Shown here piece after piece: positions 1-5,599 of a stretch of 9,218 nucleotides of DNA. Source of the stretch: Deltaproteobacteria bacterium (GTDB lineage: Bacteria > Desulfobacterota > Desulfuromonadia > Desulfuromonadales > JAAYDE01); assembly GCA_017417085.1 (NCBI GenBank), contig JAFPZV010000129.1, forward strand, positions 1 to 9,218, read 5' to 3'. The notes below the pieces were generated by a model. That model saw only the letters and a list, made by a program, of their open reading frames with translations. It was not told the origin of the DNA and searched no databases. The position numbers and the translations under genes were made by a program. How positions within the stretch are numbered: the stretch's first letter is position 1; the number at the start of each line of letters is the position of its first letter.

Positions 1-112
1 AAAGATTTCTCTATTATTGGGGAAAAAACCGGCAAAGGAAATGTTCAAAACACAGGCCTCAAAAAGCTACACGGTTTTTGCGGACAGAATCGGATATTGA
101 CCGCCCCGGCGT

Positions 113-141
113 TTGACGGTTATTTTGCCCTATCTCATAAA
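113..141 (+). promoter_or_regulatory. Candidate sigma-70-type promoter for the first reductase gene
   Basis: TTGACG (113-118) is followed after 17 bases by CATAAA (136-141), a five-of-six -35 match and a four-of-six -10 match, about 40 bases before the start codon at 184. A second TTGAC lies exactly 16 bases upstream (97-101), so the -35 region carries a TTGAC direct repeat that could also be a regulator site. An 8-base inverted repeat (AAAAACCG at 24-31, CGGTTTTT at 72-79) lies further upstream, with a long loop. This is a pattern match only. Confidence 0.4.
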
Positions 142-183
142 ATTTCATTCTCCCAAAACACGAAAAGGAGCGAAACACACGTC

Positions 184-723
184 ATGAACATTCTGATGAT
201 CACTTCAAGTCCGCATCACCAAAACGCCTCATCGTCTACCCTTCTGGCCGGGCACTTCTCCAAGGGCGCGCAGGAAGCCGGGCATACCGTCACTTTCTTC
301 GACGCGGGCCACGCAGACCTGCATCCCTGCCTGGGCTGCGGCCACTGCGGCACGGCAGGGCCCTGCGTCCACAAGGACGACATGGCCCAGGCCCGCTCTG
401 CGATTTTGTCCTGCGACATGCTGGTCTTCGTGACGCCGCTCTACTACTTTGGCATGTCGGCGCAACTCAAAATCCTGACCGATCGTTTTTATGCCTTTAA
501 CGGGGAACTGATGGGGAAAAAGCTCAAAACCGCGCTGATCGCCGCCGCCTGGGACAGCGAAGACTGGATCATGCAGGCCCTCGTCAGTCACTACCGGACC
601 ATCTGCCGCTACCTGAACTTTCAGGACATGGGCATGATTCTGGGCCTCGGCTGCGGCACACCCGCCATGACCGCGGCTTCGGGCTTCCCGGAAAAAGCCT
701 ACGCATTTGGCAAGAGCCTGTAA
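184..723 (+). CDS. Flavodoxin-family NAD(P)H-dependent FMN oxidoreductase
   Basis: The 179-residue protein has the flavodoxin-like fold of NADPH-dependent FMN reductases and is expected to bind FMN and move electrons from NAD(P)H to a small acceptor in the cytoplasm. The N-terminal beta strand (MNILMITSSP) leads into the Ser/Thr-rich FMN-phosphate loop around residues 8-16. A Cys motif C49-x2-C52-x2-C55-x5-C61 is followed by KDDM, a pattern common in this subfamily, and VTPLYYFGMSAQLK near residue 80-95 is the second flavin-contacting strand. The C-terminus (EKAYAFGKSL) is the usual end, so the gene looks complete. I chose ATG 184 because AAGGAG (165-170) precedes it, though the 13-base gap is long, and because homology begins there although the frame is open upstream. 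It is first of three same-strand redox genes. The substrate is unknown. Confidence 0.88.
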   Translation: MNILMITSSPHHQNASSSTLLAGHFSKGAQEAGHTVTFFDAGHADLHPCLGCGHCGTAGPCVHKDDMAQARSAILSCDMLVFVTPLYYFGMSAQLKILTDRFYAFNGELMGKKLKTALIAAAWDSEDWIMQALVSHYRTICRYLNFQDMGMILGLGCGTPAMTAASGFPEKAYAFGKSL

Positions 724-733
724 TTCTCCAATT

Positions 734-759
734 CCGGCTTCCGTTTCCGAAGAAGCCGG
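734..759 (+). other. Intercistronic stem-loop
   Basis: CCGGCTTC (734-741) and GAAGCCGG (752-759) form a perfect 8-bp stem with a 10-base loop just after the first reductase stop codon. No T-run follows on the plus strand, so it is more likely an RNA-stabilising or processing hairpin, or a weak attenuator, than an intrinsic terminator. It sits in the 109-base gap between the first two redox genes, so co-transcription through it is possible but not shown. Confidence 0.45.
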
Positions 760-832
760 CAAAACGCAAATACAACTTGACGATCCAACAGGGCGCCGTT
801 CATGCCGCCCTGCCTTTAAAGAGAGACACCAT

Positions 833-1513
833 ATGAAAGTCCTGGCCATCAACGGCAGTCCCCGCAGGGGGTGGAACACCGAAAAACTTCTGAAAAAAGC
901 TTTGGAGGGCGCGGCTTCAAGCGGCGCAGAAACCGGCCTGATTCAACTCTACGCCGAACCCTTCAAGGGCTGCGTGAGCTGTTTCGCCTGCAAACGGAAA
1001 AACAGCAGAAACGGCGGACTCTGCTCCTTCCGCGACGCCCTCACGCCGATTCTCGAACAGGCCCGGCAGGCCGGCGCGCTCATCATCGGCTCGCCGGTCT
1101 ACTACGACTACCCCACGGCCCAGGCCCGAGCCTTTCTGGAGCGCCTTCTCTTCCCGCTGGATACCTATATGGTGGACAATGAGGGCAAGCGGCTGCGCGT
1201 GCTGGACACGACCCTGCCCAGTGCCATGATCTACACCATGAACTGCCCTGACTGGTACATGGAAAAGGTGCATTACCCCACCATCCTCGGTGCGAACGAG
1301 GCGGCTCTGGCCCGGCTTTTCGGCTACTGTGAAACGCTTTATTCCTGCGACACATACCAGTTTTCCGATTACGGCAGGTACGACTGCAACATGTTTGACG
1401 CGGAGAAAAAAGCCCTTCAGCGCGAGACACAATTTCCAAAAGATCTGGAAGCGGCCTTCGCCCTGGGCAGGAGGCTGGCGGAGATGGCGCAGGAGAATGC
1501 TCCGCCGCATTGA
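833..1513 (+). CDS. Flavodoxin-fold NAD(P)H-dependent oxidoreductase (NADPH-dependent FMN reductase family)
   Basis: The 226-residue protein opens with MKVLAINGSPRRGWNTEKLL, a textbook first strand plus FMN-phosphate loop (GSPR...T) of the NADPH-dependent FMN reductase family. A Cys cluster follows: C47-x2-C50-x2-C53 and C64, the arrangement seen in Cys-containing flavoreductases related to iron-sulfur flavoproteins. ALIIGSPVYYDYPTAQARAFLER (about residues 83-105) is the second flavin-binding strand and loop. The C-terminal half is longer than in the neighbouring 179-residue paralogue and carries several more Cys. ATG 833 is chosen because the family N-terminus starts exactly there; GAGAG (821-825) gives a modest ribosome site at 7 bases. 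The frame is open further upstream but without family sequence. It is probably co-transcribed with the DUF362 gene 68 bases downstream. Whether it holds an Fe-S cluster or only FMN cannot be read from the sequence. Confidence 0.88.
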   Translation: MKVLAINGSPRRGWNTEKLLKKALEGAASSGAETGLIQLYAEPFKGCVSCFACKRKNSRNGGLCSFRDALTPILEQARQAGALIIGSPVYYDYPTAQARAFLERLLFPLDTYMVDNEGKRLRVLDTTLPSAMIYTMNCPDWYMEKVHYPTILGANEAALARLFGYCETLYSCDTYQFSDYGRYDCNMFDAEKKALQRETQFPKDLEAAFALGRRLAEMAQENAPPH

Positions 1514-1581
1514 ATTTGCCAAAGCTCGAACTGCGGGCTATAACACACGGGAAACAACACATCCAACACAAGGAGATCTCC

Positions 1582-2688
1582 ATGAGCAAACCGTCCATCG
1601 TCTATTTCGCCTCGCCCGGCGGCAGCCACGGCAACACCCGGCTGACCAAGATTGCCCGGCTCTGCGACGCCCTCAACCTGAAGGATATCGTCAAAAAGGA
1701 TGATCTGACCGCCATCAAGCTGCACTTTGGCGAAGCGGGCAACGACAGCCACCTGCGGCCCTCCTGGGTGCGCGCGGTGGTGGACAAGGTGCTGGAGGCC
1801 GGCGGCAAGCCCTTCCTCACCGACACCAACACGCTTTACTCCGGCAGCCGCAAAAACGCCTACGATCACCTGCTGACCGCCTACCGCCATGGTTTCACGC
1901 CCGCGGTGGTCAATGCGCCGGTCATTCTGGCCGATGGCCTCTACGGCGAAAACGACGTGCCGGTGGCCATCAACGGCAAGCACTTCAAGGAAGTGCATAT
2001 CGCGACCGAAATCCGCCGCGCGCCCTCTATGGTGGTGCTTTCCCACTTCAAGGGCCACATGATGGGCGGCTTCGGCGGAGCCATCAAGAACCTGGCCATG
2101 GGCGGCGCATCGGTGCGCGGCAAACAGGATCAGCACGACACCCACGTCCAGATCGAGGCTGAAAAATGCGTGGGCTGCGGCAAGTGCGTCGATATCTGCC
2201 CGCAAAAGGCGCTGGAGCTGCGCGAGCAGAAAAGCGTGGTAGATACTCAAAAGTGCTACGGCTGCTTCGAATGCATGACGGTCTGCCCCACCCAGGCCAT
2301 CAGCATCGACTGGGCCACCCAGATGGAGCCCTTCGTCGAGCGCATGACCGAATACGCCTGGGGCGTGATTACAGGACGCCAGAACAAGGTGTGTTTCATC
2401 AACTTCGTGATGAACGTCACGCCGGACTGCGACTGCGCAGGCTGGAGCGATCTGCCCATGGTGCCGGATCTGGGGATTCTCGCCTCCACCGACCCGGTGG
2501 CGCTCGATCAGGCCTGCTTTGATCTGGTCAACAAGGCGCCCTGGATCAACGATGTGGACAAGCATGTCGATTTGGGCAAGGCGGACAAGTTCACCGCGCG
2601 CTGGCCCTATACCCGCGGAGAGGTGCAGCTCGTCCACGGCGAAGCCTTGGGCATGGGCAGCCGCAAGTATGAGCTGAAAAAGATTTGA
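1582..2688 (+). CDS. DUF362 domain protein with two [4Fe-4S] ferredoxin motifs
   Basis: The 368-residue protein is a DUF362-family member with an inserted bacterial-type ferredoxin module. The first half carries the DUF362 block KLHFGEAGNDSHLRP (about residues 46-60) and a GGFGGAIKNLAMG segment near residue 170. Two clusters follow: C196-x2-C199-x2-C202-x3-C206-P and C225-x2-C228-x2-C231-x3-C235-P, both complete ligand sets for [4Fe-4S] centres. A later conserved CDCAGW motif (C283, C285) and a DPVALDQA segment belong to the family's C-terminal part. No signal peptide or membrane segment is visible, so it should be a cytoplasmic electron carrier or oxidoreductase partner. ATG 1582 has AAGGAG (1570-1575) at 6 bases. 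An in-frame ATG at 1510 would overlap the previous gene and adds non-family sequence. The two upstream flavoproteins suggest electron exchange with flavin; this is inference, as the family's reaction is not established. Confidence 0.9.
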   Translation: MSKPSIVYFASPGGSHGNTRLTKIARLCDALNLKDIVKKDDLTAIKLHFGEAGNDSHLRPSWVRAVVDKVLEAGGKPFLTDTNTLYSGSRKNAYDHLLTAYRHGFTPAVVNAPVILADGLYGENDVPVAINGKHFKEVHIATEIRRAPSMVVLSHFKGHMMGGFGGAIKNLAMGGASVRGKQDQHDTHVQIEAEKCVGCGKCVDICPQKALELREQKSVVDTQKCYGCFECMTVCPTQAISIDWATQMEPFVERMTEYAWGVITGRQNKVCFINFVMNVTPDCDCAGWSDLPMVPDLGILASTDPVALDQACFDLVNKAPWINDVDKHVDLGKADKFTARWPYTRGEVQLVHGEALGMGSRKYELKKI

Positions 2689-2691
2689 TGG

Positions 2692-2730
2692 TTATAAAAA
2701 ATGGCAGGTGGCCGCAACGGGCCGCCTGCC
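2692..2730 (-). terminator. Rho-independent terminator for the minus-strand LysR/small-protein transcript
   Basis: GGCAGGTGGCC (2703-2713) and GGCCGCCTGCC (2720-2730) form an 11-bp stem with one G-T wobble and a 6-base loop. Read on the minus strand, the stem is followed at once by ATTTTTATAA (2702-2693), a proper U-tract. On the plus strand the hairpin is followed by GCAAAAG with no T-run, so it is directional and serves the minus-strand genes. It lies 55 bases beyond the stop of the small minus-strand gene and only a few bases beyond the DUF362 stop. Confidence 0.75.
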
Positions 2731-2784
2731 GCAAAAGTCTGGACGAATACAAATTCCAAAGCAAGCGCACTCTGTCCGGCAACA

Positions 2785-2970
2785 TCATCCCCGCTTGCCG
2801 GCCAGAGCATCATCCGACAGAACGCCGGCATCTGACGCTTTCTTATAGGCCTTCCAGCGCGGGCACCACCCGGTGTGCCAGCGCCACAGCCGGGCCAGGA
2901 ATTTTTCCGGATGATTTTCGGCGTAACGACGCCATACGTACGTTGTACATCTGAAAGTCTTCTTCTCCAT
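2785..2970 (-). CDS. Small Trp/Cys-rich protein, 61 aa, unknown function
   Basis: I do not recognise this family. The predicted 61-residue protein starts MEKKTFRCTTYVWRRY and has a central basic aromatic block (LARLWRWHTGWCPRW, about residues 26-40) with four Trp, one His and one Cys, then a more ordinary polar tail. There is no signal peptide or transmembrane segment, and only two Cys (residues 8 and 36). Support for a real gene: the ATG at 2970 has GGAGG (2976-2980) at 5 bases, the gene ends 55 bases before a strong minus-strand terminator, it lies only 54 bases after the LysR stop on the same strand, and the composition looks protein-like. A start at 2997 is possible but lacks this ribosome site. 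It is probably co-transcribed with the LysR gene. The Trp/Cys/His block could bind a cofactor, a metal or nucleic acid; nothing decides this. Confidence 0.6.
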   Translation of the reverse strand: MEKKTFRCTTYVWRRYAENHPEKFLARLWRWHTGWCPRWKAYKKASDAGVLSDDALAGKRG

Positions 2971-2975
2971 AATCG

Positions 2976-2980
2976 CCTCC
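2976..2980 (-). promoter_or_regulatory. Shine-Dalgarno site deciding the small-protein start
   Basis: The minus strand reads GGAGG followed by CGATT and then ATG at 2970. This is the best ribosome site between the LysR stop and the terminator. It selects MEKKTF as the N-terminus over the longer in-frame reading that begins at 2997. Confidence 0.6.
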
Positions 2981-3024
2981 CGGTTTTCTCGCGGCATATG
3001 TATACCCGGTAAAAAACTTCTCTC

Positions 3025-3894
3025 CTACCGCTCTTCGCCCCTTCTTCCCATCCGCTCCAGCGCGGTGAAGAATCGCCCGAAACGTTCCCGCCCTGCCGTT
3101 TTGCAGATAAACCAATATGTCGCCTCAGCTTCAGGGTCGGCAAAAGGCACGGCCACGCGGTCATGGTGAACATAGCCGCAGTCCATGCTGAAATTGGTGG
3201 CAAAAGTCGGCAACGACGAGGAATCCGCCACCTCGGCCAGGGCCTCGCTACTGTCCTGGAGAAGAAAACGCGAGGCGGGCATCCGTTCCCGCACCACCCG
3301 GTTCCAGAATCCCACCTCGGAAACCATCAGGAAACTCGCGCCGTTCATCTCGGCAAACCCCACCTCCCCACGTGAAGAGACGGGGTGATCCCGCTTCACG
3401 TATAGAAAGAGCCGCTCCGTTTCGCCCCGCAGACAGTACAGTCCTTCGTCCTCAAACGGCCGGGTGAGGATAATGATCTGGTAGACATCCGCTTCGAGCC
3501 CCCCGATAAGCACCTCTTCCGCCCTCACCTCGGTAGTCACGGAAAGGCCCGGAAAGAGCGAGGATACCAGTGGCAGATACCGCATAAATGGCCCGGGCGC
3601 ACAGGAACCGATGGCCAGCGCCCGCAGTCCCCGGTCAAAAGCCAGCACCCGCTCCACCAAATCCCGTTCGCTCTCCAGTACACGCCGGGCACAGTCCGCC
3701 GCCACCTCGCCGGTGGGATTCAGGCGGATACGGTTTTTTTCACGCTCAAACAGCGGCACGCCCAGAAGCGACTCCAGCTTCTGCATGGACCGGGTCAGGG
3801 AAGGCTGCGAAAGATGCAGGGCCGCCGAGGCAGCGGAAAGGGTACCGTGTTGCTCAAAAGCGACCAGTTGTTCCAGAAGTTGCAGTTCAATCAT
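3025..3894 (-). CDS. LysR-family transcriptional regulator
   Basis: The 289-residue protein has the normal LysR-type length and order. Residues 1-60 are the winged helix-turn-helix (LEQLVAFEQHGTLSAASAAL, then HLSQPSLTRSMQKLESLLGVPLFER), a canonical LTTR signature. From about residue 91 a periplasmic-binding-protein-like effector domain begins (LAIGSCAPGPFMRYLPLV). The effector domain keeps several Cys and aromatic residues, but I cannot assign a ligand. ATG 3894 begins at the family N-terminus and has GAAAGAGA about 6 bases upstream. The gene is divergent from the AraC-type regulator, with the dyad-rich region 3911-3993 between them, the usual arrangement for an LTTR that represses itself and controls a divergent promoter. 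The gene for the small Trp-rich protein follows on the same strand. Likely targets are the flanking redox genes; this is inference. Confidence 0.93.
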   Translation of the reverse strand: MIELQLLEQLVAFEQHGTLSAASAALHLSQPSLTRSMQKLESLLGVPLFEREKNRIRLNPTGEVAADCARRVLESERDLVERVLAFDRGLRALAIGSCAPGPFMRYLPLVSSLFPGLSVTTEVRAEEVLIGGLEADVYQIIILTRPFEDEGLYCLRGETERLFLYVKRDHPVSSRGEVGFAEMNGASFLMVSEVGFWNRVVRERMPASRFLLQDSSEALAEVADSSSLPTFATNFSMDCGYVHHDRVAVPFADPEAEATYWFICKTAGRERFGRFFTALERMGRRGEER

Positions 3895-3910
3895 GACGCA
3901 TCTCTTTCGA

Positions 3911-3954
3911 AGTATGCATATTCTGTATAGTACAATACAAAAATAATAATGTAC
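3911..3954. promoter_or_regulatory. Composite operator, copy 1 (LysR-AraC intergenic)
   Basis: The plus strand reads AGTATGCAT (3911-3919), seven bases, ATAGTACAAT (3927-3936), eleven bases, then AATGTAC (3948-3954). GTACAAT and AATGTAC form an interrupted dyad with six of seven matches. The first block contains the perfect palindrome TATGCATA (3913-3920). The same blocks with the same spacings recur at 8983-9026. It lies 17-60 bases upstream of the LysR start codon, where an autoregulatory LTTR site is expected. The AraC-type regulator is the other candidate binder. Confidence 0.65.
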
Positions 3955-3958
3955 ACTT

Positions 3959-3993
3959 CATAATGAATTCATTATGTTAGGTGTATTCACACC
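3959..3993. promoter_or_regulatory. 18-bp perfect palindrome plus adjacent inverted repeat
   Basis: CATAATGAATTCATTATG (3959-3976) is a perfect 18-bp palindrome with no spacer, starting four bases after copy 1 of the composite operator. Four bases further on, GGTGT (3980-3984) and ACACC (3989-3993) form a second inverted repeat around ATTC. An uninterrupted AT-rich palindrome of this length is more like a dimeric repressor site than an RNA terminator. The binder is unknown; promoter elements for the divergent genes probably overlap it. Confidence 0.5.
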
Positions 3994-4211
3994 GTTTTGT
4001 ATCCGTCAATACCATAGTTGAAAGGCCATGAACTCCGGGATTCGCCAACGGATTCTCATGAAGGTCCGGCCAACAGCCCGTGCCCCATGAGCAGGTCTTT
4101 CAAGCCGGGGCGCGGCCCTGATTCTGCTGCTTTTGCCCGCGCCGTTTTCCCTTGCGGCAGAGGCAGACGGCAAAACGCGCATGACACGGCAGCGCTGACA
4201 GGAAAGAACCC
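3994..4211 (+). other. Long AraC leader with a start-less signal-peptide-like reading frame (4091-4198)
   Basis: No convincing gene lies here. One plus-strand frame, open from 4091 to the stop at 4196-4198, reads like an exported-protein N-terminus: a basic start (SSRG), then AALILLLLPAPFSLAAEA and a polar tail. It has no ATG, GTG or TTG before the hydrophobic core and the preceding codon is a stop. It may be the remnant of a decayed secreted-protein gene, a non-canonical start, or chance. The rest shows no clear promoter, repeat or RNA structure. Confidence 0.25.
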
Positions 4212-5138
4212 ATGAAAACCTCAAACGCAGGAGACACGGCAGAAAATGGCAAGCAGGAACGGCAAAAACTGTGCGCCAGAATTTTGGAACTTTTGCCCGA
4301 AGAAGGACGTATTGAAAACAGAATCGAGGGTCTGGCACTCACCCGCTACGATCGTCCAAGCGCCGCCACGGTCTGTTTTTACCGCCCCATGCTGGCCCTG
4401 GTGGTACAAGGTTTCAAACATTCGCGGATCGGTATTGAGGAATGCGCCTACGGAGCTGGACAGTGCGTGGTGGTTGGCGTGGACATGCCCGGCGTGTACC
4501 AAATCGGAGAGGCAAGCCCGGACAGTCCCTTCCTTTCGTTCTCCCTCACCCTCAACCGCTACACTATCGCCAAACTGCTGGAGGAAATGCCGCCCAATAA
4601 TGCGAATACGCCACATACGCCCGAACAGGCCCGGCCCGTCGTCCTGGCCCCGGCCGGACCGGAACTGCTTGCCGCCTGCGGACGTCTTCTGGGTCTTCTG
4701 ACAACGCCGGAAAAGATCGCTGTTCTGGCTCCGCTCGTGATCAAGGAAATCCACTTTCACCTGCTCACCGGCGCACAGGGCGATTGTCTGCGTCTGTTCT
4801 GCTCCGGGGGCACGCGGGCGGCAAGCATTGCGGAGGCCATCAGCCAACTACGGAGCAACTACGCCGAGCCACTCAACATGGAAGAACTGGCCGGACAGGT
4901 GGGCATGTCGCGCTCCACCTTCAACCGCCATTTCCGGCAGGTCACGGGCCTGAGCCCTCTGCAATTCCAGAAGCGCCTGCGCCTGTACGAGGCCGAGCGT
5001 CTCATGCTCTTTGAAGGCCACAACGCGAGTTCTGCGGCACTGGCGGTCGGCTATGAAAGTGGTTCCCAGTTCACCCGCGAATACAAGCGCCTCTTCGGCC
5101 AGCCCCCCCGCCGCGACGTAACCGAAAAACGGATGTAA
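4212..5138 (+). CDS. AraC-family transcriptional regulator with AraC_N domain (YqhC-like architecture)
   Basis: The 308-residue protein has the two-part layout of AraC regulators with the AraC_N sensor domain (PF06719 type). Around residues 57-115 lie the family features: YRPMLALVVQG, then VVGVDMPGVYQIGEASPDSPFLSFSLTLN. The C-terminal ~100 residues are an AraC DNA-binding domain: first helix-turn-helix near 223-244 (MEELAGQVGMSRSTFNRHFR), second near 272-298, with the signature YESGSQFTREYKRLFGQPP. Length and order are normal, so the gene looks intact. AGGAA (4200-4204) lies 7 bases before ATG 4212. Regulators of this architecture, such as YqhC, often control nearby aldehyde or flavin-linked oxidoreductases, which fits the reductases here. 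The effector is unknown. It is divergent from the LysR gene, shares its operator-rich region, and converges on the CsoR-type gene. Confidence 0.9.
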   Translation: MKTSNAGDTAENGKQERQKLCARILELLPEEGRIENRIEGLALTRYDRPSAATVCFYRPMLALVVQGFKHSRIGIEECAYGAGQCVVVGVDMPGVYQIGEASPDSPFLSFSLTLNRYTIAKLLEEMPPNNANTPHTPEQARPVVLAPAGPELLAACGRLLGLLTTPEKIAVLAPLVIKEIHFHLLTGAQGDCLRLFCSGGTRAASIAEAISQLRSNYAEPLNMEELAGQVGMSRSTFNRHFRQVTGLSPLQFQKRLRLYEAERLMLFEGHNASSAALAVGYESGSQFTREYKRLFGQPPRRDVTEKRM

Positions 5139-5173
5139 ACGCCGTTTCCCCACGCGCCCCCACTCGCATCGCG

Positions 5174-5191
5174 CGCCGCCTTCAGGCGGTG
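5174..5191. other. Short GC-rich hairpin between convergent genes
   Basis: CGCCGCC (5174-5180 as CGCCGCC) pairs with GGCGGTG across a TTCA loop, giving 7 bp with one G-T wobble. It lies in the 146-base gap between the convergent AraC and CsoR-type genes, where terminators are expected, but neither strand has a following T-run. It may help end transcription in a factor-dependent way. I see no better terminator in the gap; CAGCCC/GGGCTG (5240-5275) is a weaker inverted repeat with a long loop. Confidence 0.3.
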
Positions 5192-5284
5192 GCACTCACC
5201 CAGCCAAACCAGTTTATCCCGATCTCCAGCCTCGCTATTCAGCCCATTTCCCCGTCGTTCAGTCGCTTCGGGCTGTGTCCACCC

Positions 5285-5563
5285 TCACATGTTGGCGAAG
5301 CGCTCCACCGCCTTGGTGAAGCTATCGATGGTGGCGTCAGCGTCGCCGTGTTCGATGCCGTCGCGCACGCAATGCCTGATGTGGCCTTCAAGCACCACCT
5401 GGCCCACCCGGTGCAGGGCCGACTTACAGGCGTTGATCTGGGACAGGATGTCCTCGCAGGGGATGTCCTCGTCTATCATGCGGTCCACTGCCTGGACCTG
5501 GCCGATGATCTTCTTCAGACGGGCGTGCAGATTATTGGCATTGGCGTTGGTGCATTGCTTCAT
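5285..5563 (-). CDS. csoR: CsoR/RcnR/FrmR-family metal-sensing repressor
   Basis: The 92-residue all-helical protein has the length and sequence of the DUF156 family (LHARLKKIIGQVQAVDRMI near residues 12-30, then CEDILSQINACKSAL). These proteins form tetramers that release operator DNA on metal binding. The Cu(I) triad of Mycobacterium CsoR (C36, H61, C65) is present at the same numbering: C36 in IPCEDIL, and H61 and C65 in GHIRHC. In addition residue 4 is Cys (MKQC), at the spacing from C36 (32 residues) where RcnR and InrS use a His ligand, giving a possible Cys-Cys-His-Cys set. GGAG (5569-5572) lies 5 bases before ATG 5563. The gene follows the P-type ATPase by 36 bases on the same strand, so sensor and pump form an operon; ATACC-N6-GGTAT boxes at 7536-7570 are its likely operator. 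Cu(I) is the leading metal, but the extra Cys leaves Zn, Cd, Ni or Co open. Confidence 0.9.
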   Translation of the reverse strand: MKQCTNANANNLHARLKKIIGQVQAVDRMIDEDIPCEDILSQINACKSALHRVGQVVLEGHIRHCVRDGIEHGDADATIDSFTKAVERFANM

Positions 5564-5599
5564 GGCGTCTCCAGAAGGCCGTCGCGCCCGCCGACCGCT

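Noticed and set aside
1..183. Frame open from base 1 through the first reductase, allowing an N-terminal extension
   Set aside because: The upstream residues are AT-rich and unlike the family; the flavodoxin strand starts at ATG 184 and a ribosome site precedes it. It may simply lack stops by chance.
1510..1581. Upstream ATG for the DUF362 protein
   Set aside because: It overlaps the preceding stop region and adds residues unlike the family; AAGGAG supports ATG 1582.
1417..2637. 406-codon minus-strand reading frame opposite the DUF362 gene
   Set aside because: It is the antisense shadow of a clearly conserved gene with two ferredoxin motifs; long antisense frames are expected at this GC content and it has no domain pattern.
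2930..2955. TTGTAC near 2943 as a third copy of the composite operator
   Set aside because: Only the hexamer matches; the AGTATGCAT and ATAGTACAAT blocks are absent and it lies inside the small minus-strand gene.
5174..5191. Hairpin as bidirectional intrinsic terminator
   Set aside because: No T-run on either strand, so it was listed only as a hairpin.
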